Source: FEN-1297 sp963710735
Lineage (GTDB): Bacteria; Bacteroidota; Ignavibacteria; Ignavibacteriales; Ignavibacteriaceae
Direction of reading: 5' to 3'
Assembly (NCBI GenBank): GCA_963710735.1
Contig: CAVQBN010000005.1
Span: 230,704 to 294,703 of the forward strand
Length of the DNA stretch: 64,000 nt
Shown here: in pieces, positions 61,547-64,000 of the stretch
Layout of the letters: every line of letters starts with the position of its first letter
Position numbering within the stretch: position 1 is the stretch's first letter
Notes under the pieces: generated by a model
The model's input: only the letters and a program-made list of their open reading frames with translations
Databases searched by the model: none
Told to the model about the DNA's origin: nothing
Made by a program: the position numbers and the translations under genes

Positions 61547-63805
61547 AATTTAATTCGTGACCGAAGGTGGGCAAGTTTTTCTTCTTCAGACTTGGACCAT
61601 TGGAATTTTTGCTTATCTGACCAATCGGTTAAATCCCGTTTTAACATATAATACGGAACATTATTATAATCGAAAAAATCATTATCAGATAGTATTCCAT
61701 AATTCTCGATTATTTCTTCACCATCATTTCCAATGGGATAGTAATCGGAAACATAAATAATACCAGAATATTTTGAAGTTATTTTATATAAACCACTAAT
61801 GGCATCCAAAATTTCTTGAGTATTATATTCTTTTAATTCTTCTGACATACGTGTATAATCAATTTTATTTTTACCAATTTTGTAATTAAAGTGACTAATT
61901 AATAGTTTATAATCACTTTTTGTTTGAGCGAATCTTATAAATGCATCTTTATCATCAACAATTATATTTAACCGATTTAATGCCTCCATCCGGAAAAAAT
62001 AATAAAAGGCTCTTTCTATCTTTCTTGCCGTACTATGCTTTTTGTTTAATCTCAGCTCTATTAATTTAAATATTAAGGATGCCGGATATCTATAAAGACT
62101 TAATTCAAAAACCTTTTTTAGTAAATTATGAATAAGCTGGTTATTATAAGAAAAGAACTTCTGATTATTTTTAAAGAACCCATCTTGATCAAAGCTTGAA
62201 TCATCTAATAATGAAGGGTGAATATTCTTCCTCAAAGGATGTTCTGGGTGATTTTTATTAACATACACAGTAAAAATTCTTTGGAAATGGTTTAATACAT
62301 AGTTCTTTTCATCGTTGGATAATTCGCTACTTTCATTTTTATTAGGCAGCAGTTTATCAACACCAATTTGGATGACTTTGAAACCTGCAATTTTTTCGTA
62401 AAATTCTCTTGCTTTTCTATGATCATTATACATGATTCCATTTAGGTCATCTATAATTGATAATCCAATCTTTTCATCGGAGAGATAAAACTCATTAGTA
62501 TCTTCATCAAAATAAATAAAATCATTTGATTCTGGTAAGGGAATCATATTGATCTTTTTACCATACCCGATTTTATCACCAAATTCGAGCCTATTATTTT
62601 TTAATTGCTTAAAACTTATTAGATGTTGTTTGAATACTTCAATTCTTTTAGTTTTTTCTTCTTCAAGGTAAAACCAATTCAGTTTTTCTTTTCCATTTGA
62701 ATTTATTAAATCATAAACGTTATCTACACCCTCTCTAAACCTTGCTATATATTGACGCTTGACCCACCAATTTTTCACATCAACTATGATTATTTTCTCA
62801 ATATCTTTATTATGAATATTTACACCATCAGAAATTATACTTGTAGTTATTAAATATTGAATGCCATCCGGAATCGAGCTGTTCTTTATTAGATAATCAA
62901 AAAGCTTTTTATTAAAACGATCCTTTTTACCCTTTCCGACTGAATACAATGTCTCTACTTGCATAAAACCATCAATTTTATCTTTCCGTTCTAATTTATT
63001 TCTAATAGCTTTGGCAACTGATTCAACTTGAGTTTTATCATTAATAAAAATTACACATTTACCTTTCTTTTTTAGAGTAATTGCTAGGTTTGCAATAACA
63101 TCGGCTTCTCTAGAAGATATTTTTACAATCTTTAATATTTTAACATTTTGTTTAACAGGTCATCTTGATTCAAAAATTACATTTCTTGACTCATTAAATA
63201 ATACACCTTCTGGAGTGCCGGTTAGATTGATTACTTTTCTAAATTTAGTTTTATATATAGCTAAACCTTTTAGAGCTTCAGGGCGAAAATCATATTGGAT
63301 TGTAGCATTATGAATCTCATCAACTATTAATATATAATTGGAAGCATTAAATGCCAAAGCCGAAAATAGGCGTTTAATACTATCATAGACACAAAAAATT
63401 ACTCGAATATTTTTCCTTTTCAGGATTGATATAATATATTTATTACTAATATCACCATGAATAAATTCAGACTTCAATTTGGAACATACTTCTTAACATT
63501 GAAACTGTTTGCTCAGCATTCATTTTAAGCGGTACGGCAATTATTGCTTTGATATTATTTTCATGGCAAAATTTGGAAAGACCTATACTCTTCCCTCCCC
63601 CCATCTTACAAACTATATTATAATTATCATTATCCTTTACAATAATATTTAATACATCTTCCTTTTCACTAATATATTTATCAAATAGTATGGGATTTTC
63701 CCCTTTTATCGCTAATCCTTGTATTGCAAATATATCTTTTGCTGTAAGTGATGATTTCTTTAATTGTTTAACTTTATTATTTATTAGATTTTCAAAACCA
63801 TTCAT
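61543..63805 (-). pseudogene. Superfamily 2 helicase, replication type, broken by one frameshift and one stop
   Basis: Three open pieces make one ~754-residue helicase. Piece 1 (ATG 63805) has Walker A in IVCKMGGGKSIGLS. Near 63481 one extra base shifts the frame. Piece 2 has DEIHNATIQYDF (motif II) and NLTGTPEGVLF (motif III). An in-frame TGA (63160-63162) follows FESR; the same frame then continues PVKQNVKILKI, KGKCVIFINDKTQVESV, and piece 3 with LITTSIISDGVNI and YIARFREG (motif VI). The MGGGKS/DEIH pattern resembles herpes origin-binding-protein-type helicases used by plasmids and phages. The TGA cannot be a simple indel error, so true decay is likely. Confidence 0.75.
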
Positions 63806-63943
63806 CCAGTAATTCCCTTTGCATAAATAATTGAGTTAGTACTTTATTTTTTAACGGAGCAAAACTTAAATATTTTTTTGAATAAATTCAGAAATAAAAA
63901 TTTCTAATTTGGAAAATCAGACTGTTACAGTCTTAAAAATTTA

Positions 63944-63955
63944 TCACCCGGGTGA
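63944..63955. promoter_or_regulatory. 12-bp palindrome TCACCCGGGTGA
   Basis: A perfect dyad about 140 bases upstream of the helicase start, close to the window edge. It could be an operator of the helicase gene or of a gene beyond the window. It is a single occurrence with no known consensus. Confidence 0.3.
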
Positions 63956-64000
63956 AAGTAACAACGGAATGAGAGGATTAGATTGGATTAAACTGCAAAA

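Larger units (their letters stand above)
55892..64000. mobile_element. Integrated mobile element next to tRNA-Ser (right end outside the window)
   Basis: From the tRNA-Ser 3' end on, the genes are typical of an integrative element: RadC-type protein, zinc-ribbon transposase-like gene, tyrosine integrase with overlapping excisionase-like HTH, a replication-type helicase and hypotheticals. The integrase region is visibly richer in G+C than the flanking chromosome. Nearly every recognisable gene is frameshifted or interrupted. No conjugation or capsid genes are seen in the part covered, so class (IME, ICE or satellite) is undetermined. The right boundary was not reached. Confidence 0.75.

Noticed and set aside
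63160..63162. TGA read as an amino acid (recoded genetic code) in the helicase
   Set aside because: TGA serves as a normal stop in intact genes of the window, for example the one overlapping the DUF4249 start, so recoding is not supported.

Overview
The window is low-G+C bacterial DNA that looks like a member of the Ignavibacteria (Bacteroidota/Chlorobi group). The clues are type IX secretion C-terminal sorting domains carrying the NYPNPFNPST motif, a TonB receptor paired with a DUF4249 lipoprotein, TAnnTTTG boxes upstream of two tRNA genes, and several large multiheme cytochromes. The assignment rests on these traits, not on a marker-gene tree.

Region 1 (1-7350, minus strand) is the classical translation operon thrS-infC-rpmI-rplT-pheS-pheT. 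It is followed by a short coiled-coil gene and a partial zapA, and preceded by tRNA-Leu(UAA) and tRNA-Val(GAC). infC appears to start at an ATC codon, and rpmI carries a one-base deletion. Region 2 (7.5-16.4 kb) holds an exported protein of unknown function, a GT9 glycosyltransferase, and a 3-kb tandem duplication of an arylsulfotransferase-like exported gene. In both copies the T9SS sorting domain is out of frame with the body at the same position.

Region 3 (16.9-23.5 kb, plus strand) is a redox cluster: a 9-heme cytochrome with a T9SS sorting domain, a 4-heme c554-like cytochrome, a beta-barrel outer-membrane protein, a 14-heme cytochrome and a 7-heme lipoprotein. Together they hold 34 heme-binding motifs, and the layout suggests a trans-outer-membrane electron conduit. 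Region 4 (23.8-31.3 kb) has a DUF2892 protein, a Crp/Fnr regulator, two small unknown genes, a two-gene ABC-2 exporter, a single-domain response regulator, and a zf-TFIIB/LemA/HtpX membrane-quality-control operon.

Region 5 (31.7-55.5 kb) contains two paralogous secreted M1 metallopeptidases, a TonB receptor (frameshifted near its N-terminus) with a DUF4249 lipoprotein, a hybrid histidine kinase with three receivers, gltX, glnS, tRNA-Leu(CAA), two STAS antagonists, a DnaE-like protein that stops after the palm, and purD, a GT4 glycosyltransferase, guaB and a glutaryl-CoA-type dehydrogenase.

Region 6 (55.8 kb to the end) begins at tRNA-Ser(GCU) and is an integrated mobile element: tyrosine integrase, excisionase-like HTH, RadC, a zinc-ribbon IS1595-transposase-like gene, a replication-type helicase, and about 950 bp of structured non-coding DNA. 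Many element genes carry frameshifts or in-frame stops. Several conserved chromosomal genes also carry single-base indels, so assembly error and true decay both have to be considered.
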